6,738 nt of DNA, from assembly GCA_964647695.1 (NCBI GenBank), contig CAZYIS010000017.1, forward strand, positions 1 to 6,738, written 5' to 3'. Below are positions 1 through 4,753 of this stretch, piece by piece. The first letter of the stretch is position 1; the number at the start of each line of letters is the position of its first letter. Origin of the DNA: VGKP01 sp964647695. GTDB lineage: Archaea; Nanobdellota; Nanobdellia; Pacearchaeales; GW2011-AR1. A program made the position numbers and the translations under genes. The notes under the pieces were generated by a model that was not told the origin of the DNA, searched no databases, and saw only the letters and a program-made list of their open reading frames with translations.

Positions 1-305
1 ATTATATCCTTGTTTAAACTTTCTCCACCATATAATTGTTTAAGCATTTGATTGCAAAATACGGCCATTTCAGGTTTATTTTTTTCTAGAAATAGGTCTA
101 CCAGGTCAGAATACTCGGTATTTTTTTTCATATGATACTTTTTAAATAAAAAATCTCTAAATAGTAAATCCAGGAGATTAAGTTTGGTTTCTGGTGATTG
201 GGAGCTTCTTTTTATCTTAATTAATTCTGAGATGTAGCTAGAATCTGAACTTTCTAATTCATAGTTCATTTCTTTTAGTTCGTTTAAATTATCTAGGTTA
301 TCCAT
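1..305 (-). CDS. Hypothetical protein, C-terminus cut by the window edge
   Basis: An open frame on the minus strand starts at ATG 305-303 and runs without a stop off the left end, giving 101 visible codons. The protein begins MDNLDNLNELKEMNYELESS and is rich in Leu, Lys and Glu. It shows no membrane segment or signal peptide, so it is probably soluble and helical. A later part reads LLDLLFRDFLFKKYHMKKN, followed by LVDLFLEKNKPEMAVFCNQM, which suggests packed amphipathic helices. I do not recognise a family. The start is chosen because it is the first in-frame ATG and lies about 20 nt inside the transcript predicted from a minus-strand TATA-like box at 345-354. No clear Shine-Dalgarno site precedes it. 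The gene diverges from the secreted-protein gene at 398 across about 90 bp. Confidence 0.7.
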   Translation of the reverse strand, partial: MDNLDNLNELKEMNYELESSDSSYISELIKIKRSSQSPETKLNLLDLLFRDFLFKKYHMKKNTEYSDLVDLFLEKNKPEMAVFCNQMLKQLYGGESLNKDI

Positions 306-344
306 GGGCTCTTTTTTATTATACCAATGTTATCAATGGATAAT

Positions 345-354
345 AGTATAAAAA
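345..354 (-). promoter_or_regulatory. Possible TATA box for the minus-strand gene
   Basis: On the minus strand this reads TTTTTATACT, an archaeal TATA-like element. Its centre is about 45 bp upstream of ATG 305, which would leave a leader of roughly 20 nt. In such A+T-rich DNA this is a weak call. Confidence 0.3.
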
Positions 355-365
355 TGTTAGCAATG

Positions 366-373
366 TTTATATA
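366..373 (+). promoter_or_regulatory. Archaeal TATA box, secreted protein/DUF192 operon
   Basis: TTTATATA lies in the divergent intergenic region. Applying the 21-bp spacing seen at other promoters in this window puts the transcription start near 395. That is downstream of the first possible ATG (392) and 3 nt before the second (398), so translation from 398 on a nearly leaderless mRNA fits best. Confidence 0.55.
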
Positions 374-397
374 TATCTTTAGCCTTTTTTAATGATT

Positions 398-1483
398 ATG
401 AGTATTTTAAAAAAAATAGGGATTAGAACATATTTATGGGTTTCTTTGGTTATTCTCTTATTATCTCTTTTTATAGCTCATCCTAGTTGGCTCGGATTTG
501 TAATTATTAATAATTCAACCATTGATACAAATATTTCCTGTGATGAAAATTGGGTTTGTGGTGATTGGAGCGTTTGTGATGGTAGTCAGTCTAGAAGTTG
601 TGTAGATAAAAATGGATGTAATACCACCCATAATCTTCCAATTTTGGAGAAGAGTTGTTATTTTAGTCCTTTGATTAGCCATCAAAAATTGATTTGGGAT
701 GGCGAATCGGCTATTTCTAGAGAATGGACTTTTAGCAATGCTGATGTGGTTCAAAATAGAATTCATCAAGGGCAGTATGCTTTGATGTTTAGTAATCCTA
801 CTCCTCCTTTTTCTAAAGGCACTATGGAAATAGCTGTAAATGATTCAAATTATGGTTTGGATTTGTCAAATTTTGATGAAATTAGTTTCTATGTCCGAGG
901 AGATAGCGCAGGCGAGTCATTTTATTTTAAAATAAATGGTTTTAGTTCAAATGAAGTAAGTAATGAGGTTAATTTGAATGATTATATCTCTGGAGGTTCA
1001 ATTGATAGGTCCTATAGACTAGTCACCATACCATTGGATTCATTAAAAAATAAATTCAATTTGGATAAAATAAGAAGTTTTACCATTTCAAGTTCTCAGG
1101 GAGGATTATTATACCTTGATGATTTCTATGCTTTGGATAGTTCCATTCCTAAAATTTCTAATTTGGAATTGAATAGCTCAAAATCATTTAAGATTTCATT
1201 GAACGATCCTTGCAACATTAGTTTCTGTTCTAATCTATCAAATTATGAGTTATATGGGCTTTATGATGCTAGTAATAAACTTAATCCTTCAACTATTAGT
1301 TTTATATCTAATCCCGATAATTCCGAATATGCTATAATAATTGGTTTTAATAGCGTTTTAAAAAATAATCTAAACTATTCTTTAATTATTACTAATTTGA
1401 GCGATGATTATAATAACTATTTGAGTAATTCAACAATTTATCATTTCAACATATTGGATAATACCTTGACTAACCTAACATGA
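398..1483 (+). CDS. Secreted or membrane-anchored protein: TSP1-like module plus beta-sandwich domains
   Basis: The product is 361 residues from ATG 398; ATG 392 would add only Met-Ile, and the TATA position argues against it. Residues about 12-28 (YLWVSLVILLLSLFIAH) form a signal peptide or N-terminal anchor after a basic start. A short Cys/Trp module follows (WVCGDWSVC at 52-60; Cys at 48, 54, 60, 68, 74, 87) that resembles the thrombospondin type 1-like repeats common in secreted archaeal proteins. Residues about 97-248 look like a jelly-roll carbohydrate-binding-type domain ending in LLYLDDFYALDS. Residues about 249-361 look like a bacterial-type Ig-like domain with two Cys (272, 277). 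There are twelve N-X-S/T sequons, as expected of an N-glycosylated surface protein. Domain names are by resemblance and no catalytic motif is visible. The stop overlaps the next start by 4 nt, so the two genes are probably cotranscribed. Confidence 0.75.
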   Translation: MSILKKIGIRTYLWVSLVILLLSLFIAHPSWLGFVIINNSTIDTNISCDENWVCGDWSVCDGSQSRSCVDKNGCNTTHNLPILEKSCYFSPLISHQKLIWDGESAISREWTFSNADVVQNRIHQGQYALMFSNPTPPFSKGTMEIAVNDSNYGLDLSNFDEISFYVRGDSAGESFYFKINGFSSNEVSNEVNLNDYISGGSIDRSYRLVTIPLDSLKNKFNLDKIRSFTISSSQGGLLYLDDFYALDSSIPKISNLELNSSKSFKISLNDPCNISFCSNLSNYELYGLYDASNKLNPSTISFISNPDNSEYAIIIGFNSVLKNNLNYSLIITNLSDDYNNYLSNSTIYHFNILDNTLTNLT

Positions 1484-1821
1484 ATATTTATTATAAAAAA
1501 AGAAAATTAAAAATTAAAAATTTAAAAAAACTTAGTTTCGTGGGCAAGGTTACAGGTCTAATGTTTAGACCTGTAAATACGCAAAATCTTTTATTTGAAT
1601 TTAATAGTTTAACTCAAACCCCGATCCATTCTTTTTTTGTTTTTTTTAATTTTTTAGCTCTTTGGGTTGATGAAAAAAATAGGGTCGTGGATTTTAAAAT
1701 TGTAAAACCCTTTTTACCCTCAATAAAACCTGATAAAAAGTTTAAAAAACTTATTGAATTGCCCCTGAATAGCGACAATAAAAAAATAATCAATTTCTTC
1801 GTCGGGAAAAGAAACATTTAA
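1480..1821 (+). CDS. DUF192 family protein
   Basis: This 113-residue protein matches my memory of the DUF192 family (Pfam PF02643), small beta-rich proteins of unknown role. Recognisable pieces are GKVTGLMFRP (22-31, the usual G-L-M-F/W-R motif), IHSFFVFFNFLALWVDEKN (49-67, where the family has hydrophobic strands before a D-x-x-x-x-V-V turn), KIVKPF (73-78) and a K-rich ELP segment near 93-95. Bacterial members are often exported; this one begins with a basic, non-hydrophobic stretch (MNIYYKKRKLKIKNLKK) and appears cytoplasmic or membrane-peripheral. The ATGA overlap with the upstream gene indicates translational coupling to the secreted protein. Its TAA stop lies inside the TATA box of the next gene. 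Family confidence is good; no biochemical function can be given. Confidence 0.8.
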   Translation: MNIYYKKRKLKIKNLKKLSFVGKVTGLMFRPVNTQNLLFEFNSLTQTPIHSFFVFFNFLALWVDEKNRVVDFKIVKPFLPSIKPDKKFKKLIELPLNSDNKKIINFFVGKRNI

Positions 1822-1824
1822 ATA
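1811..1824 (+). promoter_or_regulatory. BRE/TATA promoter for the 40-residue basic protein
   Basis: GAAACA followed by TTTAAATA (1817-1824) is a textbook archaeal BRE plus TATA arrangement. The DUF192 stop codon (1819-1821) lies inside it. A 21-bp spacer predicts a start at about G1846, leaving a leader of about 29 nt that carries the Shine-Dalgarno site at 1861-1869. Confidence 0.7.
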
Positions 1825-1860
1825 CGTTTATTCTTTAAATGTACTGTGTTATATTCGCTA

Positions 1861-1869
1861 AAAGGAGGT
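1861..1869 (+). promoter_or_regulatory. Strong Shine-Dalgarno site
   Basis: AAAGGAGGT sits 5 nt before ATG 1875 and is close to fully complementary to the 3' end of archaeal 16S rRNA. It fixes the start of the tiny gene that follows. It stands out because most genes here show no Shine-Dalgarno site. Confidence 0.85.
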
Positions 1870-1874
1870 AAAAA

Positions 1875-1997
1875 ATGGGAGCAATTCTTGTAAAAAACGC
1901 AGTAGTTAGAAAGCCAGGATATCTTTACTATGTTGATGGAAAGGGAAACGTATGTGAAGCTAAAATGGCTAGAGGAAGAAAGAAGAAAAAGAAATAA
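1875..1997 (+). CDS. Small basic conserved-looking protein, 40 residues
   Basis: The frame encodes 40 residues: MGAILVKNAVVRKPGYLYYV, then DGKGNVCEAKMARGRKKKKK. The core V-R-K-P-G-Y-L-Y-Y-V-D-G-x-G-N-V-C-E-A-K looks like a short beta-hairpin with a single Cys (27). The tail (33-40) is almost entirely Arg/Lys and would bind nucleic acid or ribosome. I recall very similar short proteins in DPANN archaeal genomes but know no assigned function, and this recollection is unverified. A BRE/TATA promoter, a near-perfect Shine-Dalgarno site at 5-nt spacing and a terminator-like hairpin 42 nt downstream support a real, well-expressed single gene. The basic tail suggests a ribosome- or chromatin-associated role, which is inference only. 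Confidence 0.85.
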   Translation: MGAILVKNAVVRKPGYLYYVDGKGNVCEAKMARGRKKKKK

Positions 1998-2039
1998 TTA
2001 ATATAATCTATTAATTAGTTTTAATTTATTAAAATTATG

Positions 2040-2063
2040 ATCGATACTGCCGTGTCGATTTTT
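2040..2063 (+). terminator. Hairpin plus T-run terminator
   Basis: ATCGATAC (2040-2047) pairs with GTGTCGAT (2052-2059) through eight base pairs including one T-G wobble, around a TGCC loop. TTTTT follows at 2059-2063, and the next 35 bases are dominated by T. It lies 42 nt after the stop of the 40-residue gene and before the Kae1 promoter. The shape is that of an intrinsic terminator; in archaea the T-rich tract may be the active part. Confidence 0.65.
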
Positions 2064-2115
2064 CTTAGCTTTTTTCTTATTTTTTATTTATATTTTTTTG
2101 TTGTCTTCAGGATAG

Positions 2116-2126
2116 TTTTTTATATT
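2116..2126 (+). promoter_or_regulatory. TATA box for the Kae1 gene
   Basis: TTTTTTATATT lies 19-20 bp before ATG 2146, close to the 21-bp spacing of other promoters in the window. The Kae1 mRNA is therefore predicted to be leaderless or nearly so. No Shine-Dalgarno site precedes the ATG. Confidence 0.55.
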
Positions 2127-2145
2127 GTTGTTTCTATTAACTTCT

Positions 2146-3114
2146 ATGATTTTAGGCCTAGAGTGTACTGCTCATACTTTTGGAGTTGCAGTGGTTAACA
2201 AAGGAAATGTTCTTTCTAATGTAAAAGATATGTACAAACCCCTCAATGGTGGAATAATTCCCATGGATAGCGCAAAACATCATGAGCAGGTGGCCGAAAT
2301 GCTTTATGCTGAAGCGTTGAGGATTGCAAATGTAAAAGAAAAGGATATTGATGCCATTGCTTTGTCCAATGCTCCAGGTTTAGCTCCTTGTTTAATTGCA
2401 GGAATGAAATTTGCAAAACAAAAAGCAAATAAGCTAAAAATTCCGATTATTCCAGTGAATCATTGTATCGCTCATCTTGAAATAGGTAGGAAAGAGGGAG
2501 CTAAGGATCCGGTGTTACTTTATTGTTCTGGAGCCAATACCCAGATAATCGCCTATGCTGCTGGAAAATATAGAGTATTCGGAGAAACTCTGGATACGGG
2601 CATAGGTAATTTTATAGATAAAACTGCAAGACATTTCGGAATTCCATTTCCTGGAGGTCCTAGAATTGAAGAACTTGCTAAAAATGGAAAATATGTGGAA
2701 TTGCCCTATGTTATCAAGGGTATGGATGTTTCTTTTTCAGGAATACAGACAAGGATACAACAATTGTTTGCTGCTGGAGCAAGGGTTGAAGATTTAGCCT
2801 ATTCATTGCAGGAAACGGCATTTGCCATGTTGGTGGAATCGGCAGAAAGAGCATTGGCACATACGGGAAAGAAGGAATTGGTTTTGGGTGGAGGGGTGGC
2901 TTGTAATTCTAGACTACAGGAAATGTGTAGGATAATGTGTAAAGAAAGAGGAGTTAAATTTTTCTGTCCCGAAAGACAATTTTTAACGGACAATGCGGGA
3001 ATGATTGCATTTACTGGTGAACTGATGTTTAAATCAGGGATAAATAAAAAAGTAGATGAAATTGATATTTCTCCTAGGGAAAGAACGGATGATGTTAAGG
3101 TTAGTTGGAGATAA
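2146..3114 (+). CDS. kae1: Kae1, KEOPS subunit: tRNA N6-threonylcarbamoyladenosine synthase
   Basis: Kae1 (TsaD/Qri7 family) is the catalytic subunit of KEOPS. It transfers threonylcarbamoyl from threonylcarbamoyl-AMP to A37 of ANN-decoding tRNAs in the cytoplasm. The 322-residue product is full length for archaeal Kae1. Visible ASKHA-fold and family motifs are the N-terminal MILGLECTAHTFGVAVV, the metal-binding H-x3-H of NHCIAH (H106, H110), SGANTQIIAY, GNFID (154-158), PGGPRIEELA (169-178), MDVSFSG (193-199), LGGGVACNSRL (247-257) and the late metal-ligand Asp of TDNAGMIAF (D282). All key residues seem intact. No Bud32 kinase domain is fused to the C-terminus, unlike in some methanogens. 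ATG 2146 is preferred over the in-frame TTG at 2125 because the family starts directly at the M-I-x-x-G-x-E strand. It appears monocistronic. Confidence 0.95.
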   Translation: MILGLECTAHTFGVAVVNKGNVLSNVKDMYKPLNGGIIPMDSAKHHEQVAEMLYAEALRIANVKEKDIDAIALSNAPGLAPCLIAGMKFAKQKANKLKIPIIPVNHCIAHLEIGRKEGAKDPVLLYCSGANTQIIAYAAGKYRVFGETLDTGIGNFIDKTARHFGIPFPGGPRIEELAKNGKYVELPYVIKGMDVSFSGIQTRIQQLFAAGARVEDLAYSLQETAFAMLVESAERALAHTGKKELVLGGGVACNSRLQEMCRIMCKERGVKFFCPERQFLTDNAGMIAFTGELMFKSGINKKVDEIDISPRERTDDVKVSWR

Positions 3115-3124
3115 TTACAAAACC

Positions 3125-3132
3125 TTTAATAA
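3125..3132 (+). promoter_or_regulatory. TATA box for the two-gene membrane operon
   Basis: TTTAATAA, preceded by the BRE-like ACAAAACC, is followed by exactly 21 bp and then ATG 3154. This matches three other promoters in the window and decides the start of the following gene. Confidence 0.6.
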
Positions 3133-3153
3133 TCTGGAATGGTTAAAGATGAT

Positions 3154-3414
3154 ATGGATCTAAAGAGAATTTATAGTTCATTTACGAATTATCAAATGAA
3201 AAAGGGAGAAAGAAGAATTTTTATTGAATCCGTGATTCTAATTGCCATATACTTTCTTTCCTTTGGAATACTTTCCATGGGGAGAGTTCAACAAACATTT
3301 TTTGCTCTTTCTCAAAATATGTTTTCTAATCTGCAAATGCTTATCCTAACTTTTATATTTGCAGTCATTGCCACATGCATAGTTTATTATCTTTATCAGA
3401 GGTCTTCAATATGA
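3154..3414 (+). CDS. Small two-helix membrane protein, unknown function
   Basis: An 86-residue protein starts at ATG 3154. An upstream in-frame ATG (3139) would add MVKDD, but the TATA box at 3125-3132 predicts a transcript beginning at 3154, which would exclude it. The first 21 residues are charged (MDLKRIYSSFTNYQMKKGER). Two membrane segments follow at about 22-43 and 60-81, joined by a short loop containing GRVQQ. No family recognised. It ends by a 4-nt ATGA overlap with the next gene, so the pair is likely cotranscribed and may form one membrane complex. Confidence 0.7.
   Translation: MDLKRIYSSFTNYQMKKGERRIFIESVILIAIYFLSFGILSMGRVQQTFFALSQNMFSNLQMLILTFIFAVIATCIVYYLYQRSSI
3398..3403 (+). 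promoter_or_regulatory. Shine-Dalgarno site inside the upstream gene
   Basis: AGAGGT lies 7 nt before ATG 3411. It supports re-initiation at 3411 rather than use of the earlier in-frame ATG at 3375, which would overlap the upstream gene by 40 nt. Confidence 0.6.
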
Positions 3415-3953
3415 TTTGGGATACTAGTATTTTATTTATCTATCTATTATTTCTGATAATTTTGTTAGCTGTGATTTGGGTTGTTCGTTATTCGGTTAAA
3501 ATACGAAATAAAATAGTGGATATAGATATCAATCCTTTTGCACCCATACTCGGACTTGTTTTTTTATTGGGTCTTTGGTTAGCTGATTTAACAAGTTTAA
3601 ATTTGGGAGAAAAGGGTTTGGGTCATATGGTTGGTTTAAATCCCATTTCTAGTTCTGGTTCAGGGGTTTATTCTATGTTTATACTAGTAATTGCATTAAT
3701 CGCCATGTTTTACATAAATTACTTCTTTTTGAAAATGAATTATCGAAAAGAAAATAGAAAGTTACATGCTTTTAATAAATTATTAATTTATACCCAATTG
3801 CTGGGATTAATTGTATTTGTAATTACTTCGGCAGCCATGGCTTTGGCAGGATATCAGGCAACTTTTCTAGGATTTTATCTTTTAAATCTTTATCACTCAA
3901 CGCTGCCATTGATAATTTTAACTCTTTTTATTCTGGTTATAGATATTAAATGA
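3411..3953 (+). CDS. Five-helix membrane protein, unknown function
   Basis: The product is 180 residues from ATG 3411, whose ATGA overlaps the preceding stop and which has an AGAGGT site 7 nt upstream. Hydrophobic segments at about 6-26, 44-63, 86-108, 123-147 and 152-177 give five predicted helices. A basic loop follows helix 1 (RYSVKIRNK), a Gly/Ser-rich loop lies at 66-85 (GEKGLGHMVGLNPISSSGSG), and a strongly basic loop follows helix 3 (MNYRKENRKLH). By the positive-inside rule the two basic loops would be cytoplasmic. There is no catalytic or transporter motif I recognise. Its partner is the two-helix protein encoded just upstream. Confidence 0.75.
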   Translation: MIWDTSILFIYLLFLIILLAVIWVVRYSVKIRNKIVDIDINPFAPILGLVFLLGLWLADLTSLNLGEKGLGHMVGLNPISSSGSGVYSMFILVIALIAMFYINYFFLKMNYRKENRKLHAFNKLLIYTQLLGLIVFVITSAAMALAGYQATFLGFYLLNLYHSTLPLIILTLFILVIDIK

Positions 3954-4054
3954 TTTTAGAACTTAATTCAATCAATTTTAATCATTGAACTTATATTTAA
4001 GCTTTATGAATTAATTATCTTTAGAATTTATCAGTATTTTGTTTTCTCAATTGA

Positions 4055-4062
4055 CTTAAATA
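4055..4062 (+). promoter_or_regulatory. TATA-like box for the candidate small RNA
   Basis: CTTAAATA, within GACTTAAATAG, is an archaeal-type TATA element. Using the 21-bp spacing seen elsewhere, transcription would start near 4084, seven bases before the first hairpin. Confidence 0.4.
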
Positions 4063-4083
4063 GCTTTTTTCTAGTATAATTAA

Positions 4084-4177
4084 CTAAACTTATGATTATC
4101 TCGGAGGTGATCATATCGAATTAAAACAACCCTCTTTTTCTGGGCCACCAAGATGGATGGCCCTATTTTTTTATTTT
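4084..4177 (+). ncRNA. Candidate structured small RNA with GGAGG displayed in a hairpin loop
   Basis: TATGATTA (4091-4098) pairs with TGATCATA (4108-4115), eight pairs with one wobble, around the loop TCTCGGAGG. The loop plus 3' stem contains GGAGGTGATC (4103-4112), the exact complement of the usual 16S rRNA 3' tail. A single-stranded CCTCT (4131-4135) can pair with GGAGG (4103-4107), suggesting a pseudoknot or a switch. The RNA would end in the hairpin at 4142-4163 and its T-run. The predicted size is about 85-95 nt. Alternatively, ATG 4092 opens a ten-codon frame (MIISEVIISN, stop 4122-4124), so this could be a leader-peptide transcript. The downstream gene has its own TATA box after the terminator, so I favour an independent RNA. 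I know no matching family. Confidence 0.45.
4142..4177 (+). terminator. GC-rich hairpin plus T-run terminator
   Basis: GGGCCA (4142-4147) pairs with TGGCCC (4158-4163). CC (4148-4149) and GG (4155-4156) extend the stem past a one-base bulge, leaving the loop AAGAT. The tract TATTTTTTTATTTT (4164-4177) follows directly. Such a GC-rich block is striking in this A+T-rich DNA and has the form of an intrinsic terminator. Confidence 0.7.
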
Positions 4178-4186
4178 GACGTTAGG

Positions 4187-4194
4187 TTTAATAA
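4187..4194 (+). promoter_or_regulatory. TATA box for the TspO gene
   Basis: TTTAATAA is separated by exactly 21 bp from ATG 4216, predicting a leaderless mRNA. It rejects the in-frame TTG at 4201 as the start. Confidence 0.65.
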
Positions 4195-4215
4195 TCCTTT
4201 TTGTATTATATATCT

Positions 4216-4695
4216 ATGAAAAAAGGAAGGTTCAGTTTCAAGGTCTTTTTTATTGCATTGGCTATAATATATGTTAGTGTTATTTTAGGAAATCTTCTGG
4301 TGATAGATTCATTACAAAGCGGATGGTATCATTCCATCAGACCAGCCATTACTCCTCCAGATCAGGTATTTCAAATTGTCTGGACTGTTATTTATTTTTT
4401 AATCGCAGGTTCATTTACTTTATTTTATAGGGGTTCAAATAAGAAAGATAGAACTAGTGTTATCTCGGTCTTTGTTATCAATATAATTTTGAATATGGTT
4501 TGGAGTTTGATATTCTTCGGTCAGAAATTAATCGGTTTGGCGCTTTTTGACATGACTTTGACAGGGTTATCCATAGTTTATTTAATGTGTTTACTTTGGA
4601 AGAATAATAGAACTTCGGCTCTATTGCTCATACCCTATCTACTATGGATTAGCTTCCAATGGGTAATTAATTACCTTTGTTTAGGCAATCTGTAG
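4216..4695 (+). CDS. tspO: TspO/MBR family membrane protein
   Basis: TspO (tryptophan-rich sensory protein, peripheral benzodiazepine receptor family) is a five-helix membrane protein that binds porphyrins and related ligands. Its physiological role in archaea is unclear. The 159-residue product has the family's usual length and motifs: SGWYHSIRPAITPPDQVFQI (35-54, the W-Y-x-x-x-x-x-P-x-x-x-P-P loop after helix 1), VWTVIYFLIAG (55-65), LNMVWSLIFFG (92-102) and LLIPYLLWISFQWVINY (137-153). Trp residues sit at conserved helix ends. Helices are at about 9-29, 51-70, 82-101, 106-127 and 134-154. ATG 4216 is chosen because the TATA box lies 21 bp upstream; no Shine-Dalgarno site is present. The TATA box and the upstream terminator make it a separate unit, and the next gene has its own promoter. 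Confidence 0.93.
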   Translation: MKKGRFSFKVFFIALAIIYVSVILGNLLVIDSLQSGWYHSIRPAITPPDQVFQIVWTVIYFLIAGSFTLFYRGSNKKDRTSVISVFVINIILNMVWSLIFFGQKLIGLALFDMTLTGLSIVYLMCLLWKNNRTSALLLIPYLLWISFQWVINYLCLGNL

Positions 4696-4724
4696 TAATT
4701 ATATAATAGTTACACTTAGAAAGG

Positions 4725-4732
4725 TTTAAATA
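4725..4732 (+). promoter_or_regulatory. TATA box, gene at 4754
   Basis: TTTAAATA, preceded by the BRE-like AGAAAGG, lies exactly 21 bp before ATG 4754. It is the best-formed promoter in the right half of the window and predicts a leaderless mRNA. Confidence 0.7.
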
Positions 4733-4753
4733 TCTCCTGGGTTTGAGCTTTAT

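Larger units (their letters stand above)
3954..4215. other. Intergenic region carrying a candidate small-RNA gene
   Basis: No normal-length coding frame fills these 262 bases. From left to right they hold a weak A+T hairpin (TTCAAT 3967-3972 with ATTGAA 3984-3989) that could end the membrane operon. A TATA-like box at 4055-4062, a structured segment ending in a terminator hairpin (about 4084-4177) and the TspO TATA box (4187-4194) follow. Confidence 0.6.

Noticed and set aside
515..769. Minus-strand frame opposite the secreted protein
   Set aside because: Shadow of the plus-strand gene, with no family resemblance or promoter; the other minus-strand frames at 1614-1817, 2243-2428, 2799-2993, 4750-4971 and 6188-6382 are rejected for the same reason.
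1626..1660. Long T-runs inside the DUF192 gene as a frameshift or decay signal
   Set aside because: The frame stays open and keeps the family pattern across the runs; they encode the conserved Phe-rich strand.
2125..2145. Upstream in-frame TTG start for Kae1 (adds MLFLLTS)
   Set aside because: The family begins at the first beta strand, MILGLE, and the TATA box at 2116-2126 would lie across this start.
3375..3410. Upstream ATG for the five-helix protein
   Set aside because: It would overlap the previous gene by 40 nt. ATG 3411 has an ATGA overlap and an AGAGGT site 7 nt upstream.
3967..3989. A+T hairpin TTCAAT/ATTGAA after the membrane operon
   Set aside because: Only six pairs, mostly A-T, with an 11-base loop and no T-run; expected by chance in such DNA.
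4091..4135. C/D-box or H/ACA guide RNA
   Set aside because: ATGATTA and GTGATCA are only loosely C-box-like, there is no CTGA D box, and the hairpin is too small for an H/ACA unit with a pseudouridylation pocket.
4201..4215. In-frame TTG start for TspO (adds MYYIS)
   Set aside because: The TATA box is exactly 21 bp from ATG 4216, so the transcript would begin after this TTG.
4115..4218. Frame reading IELKQPSFSGPPRWMALFF after GGAGG
   Set aside because: It would need an ATC start, crosses the terminator hairpin and T-run, and ends at 4218 overlapping the TspO start. More likely chance than a gene, although the Shine-Dalgarno spacing is tempting.
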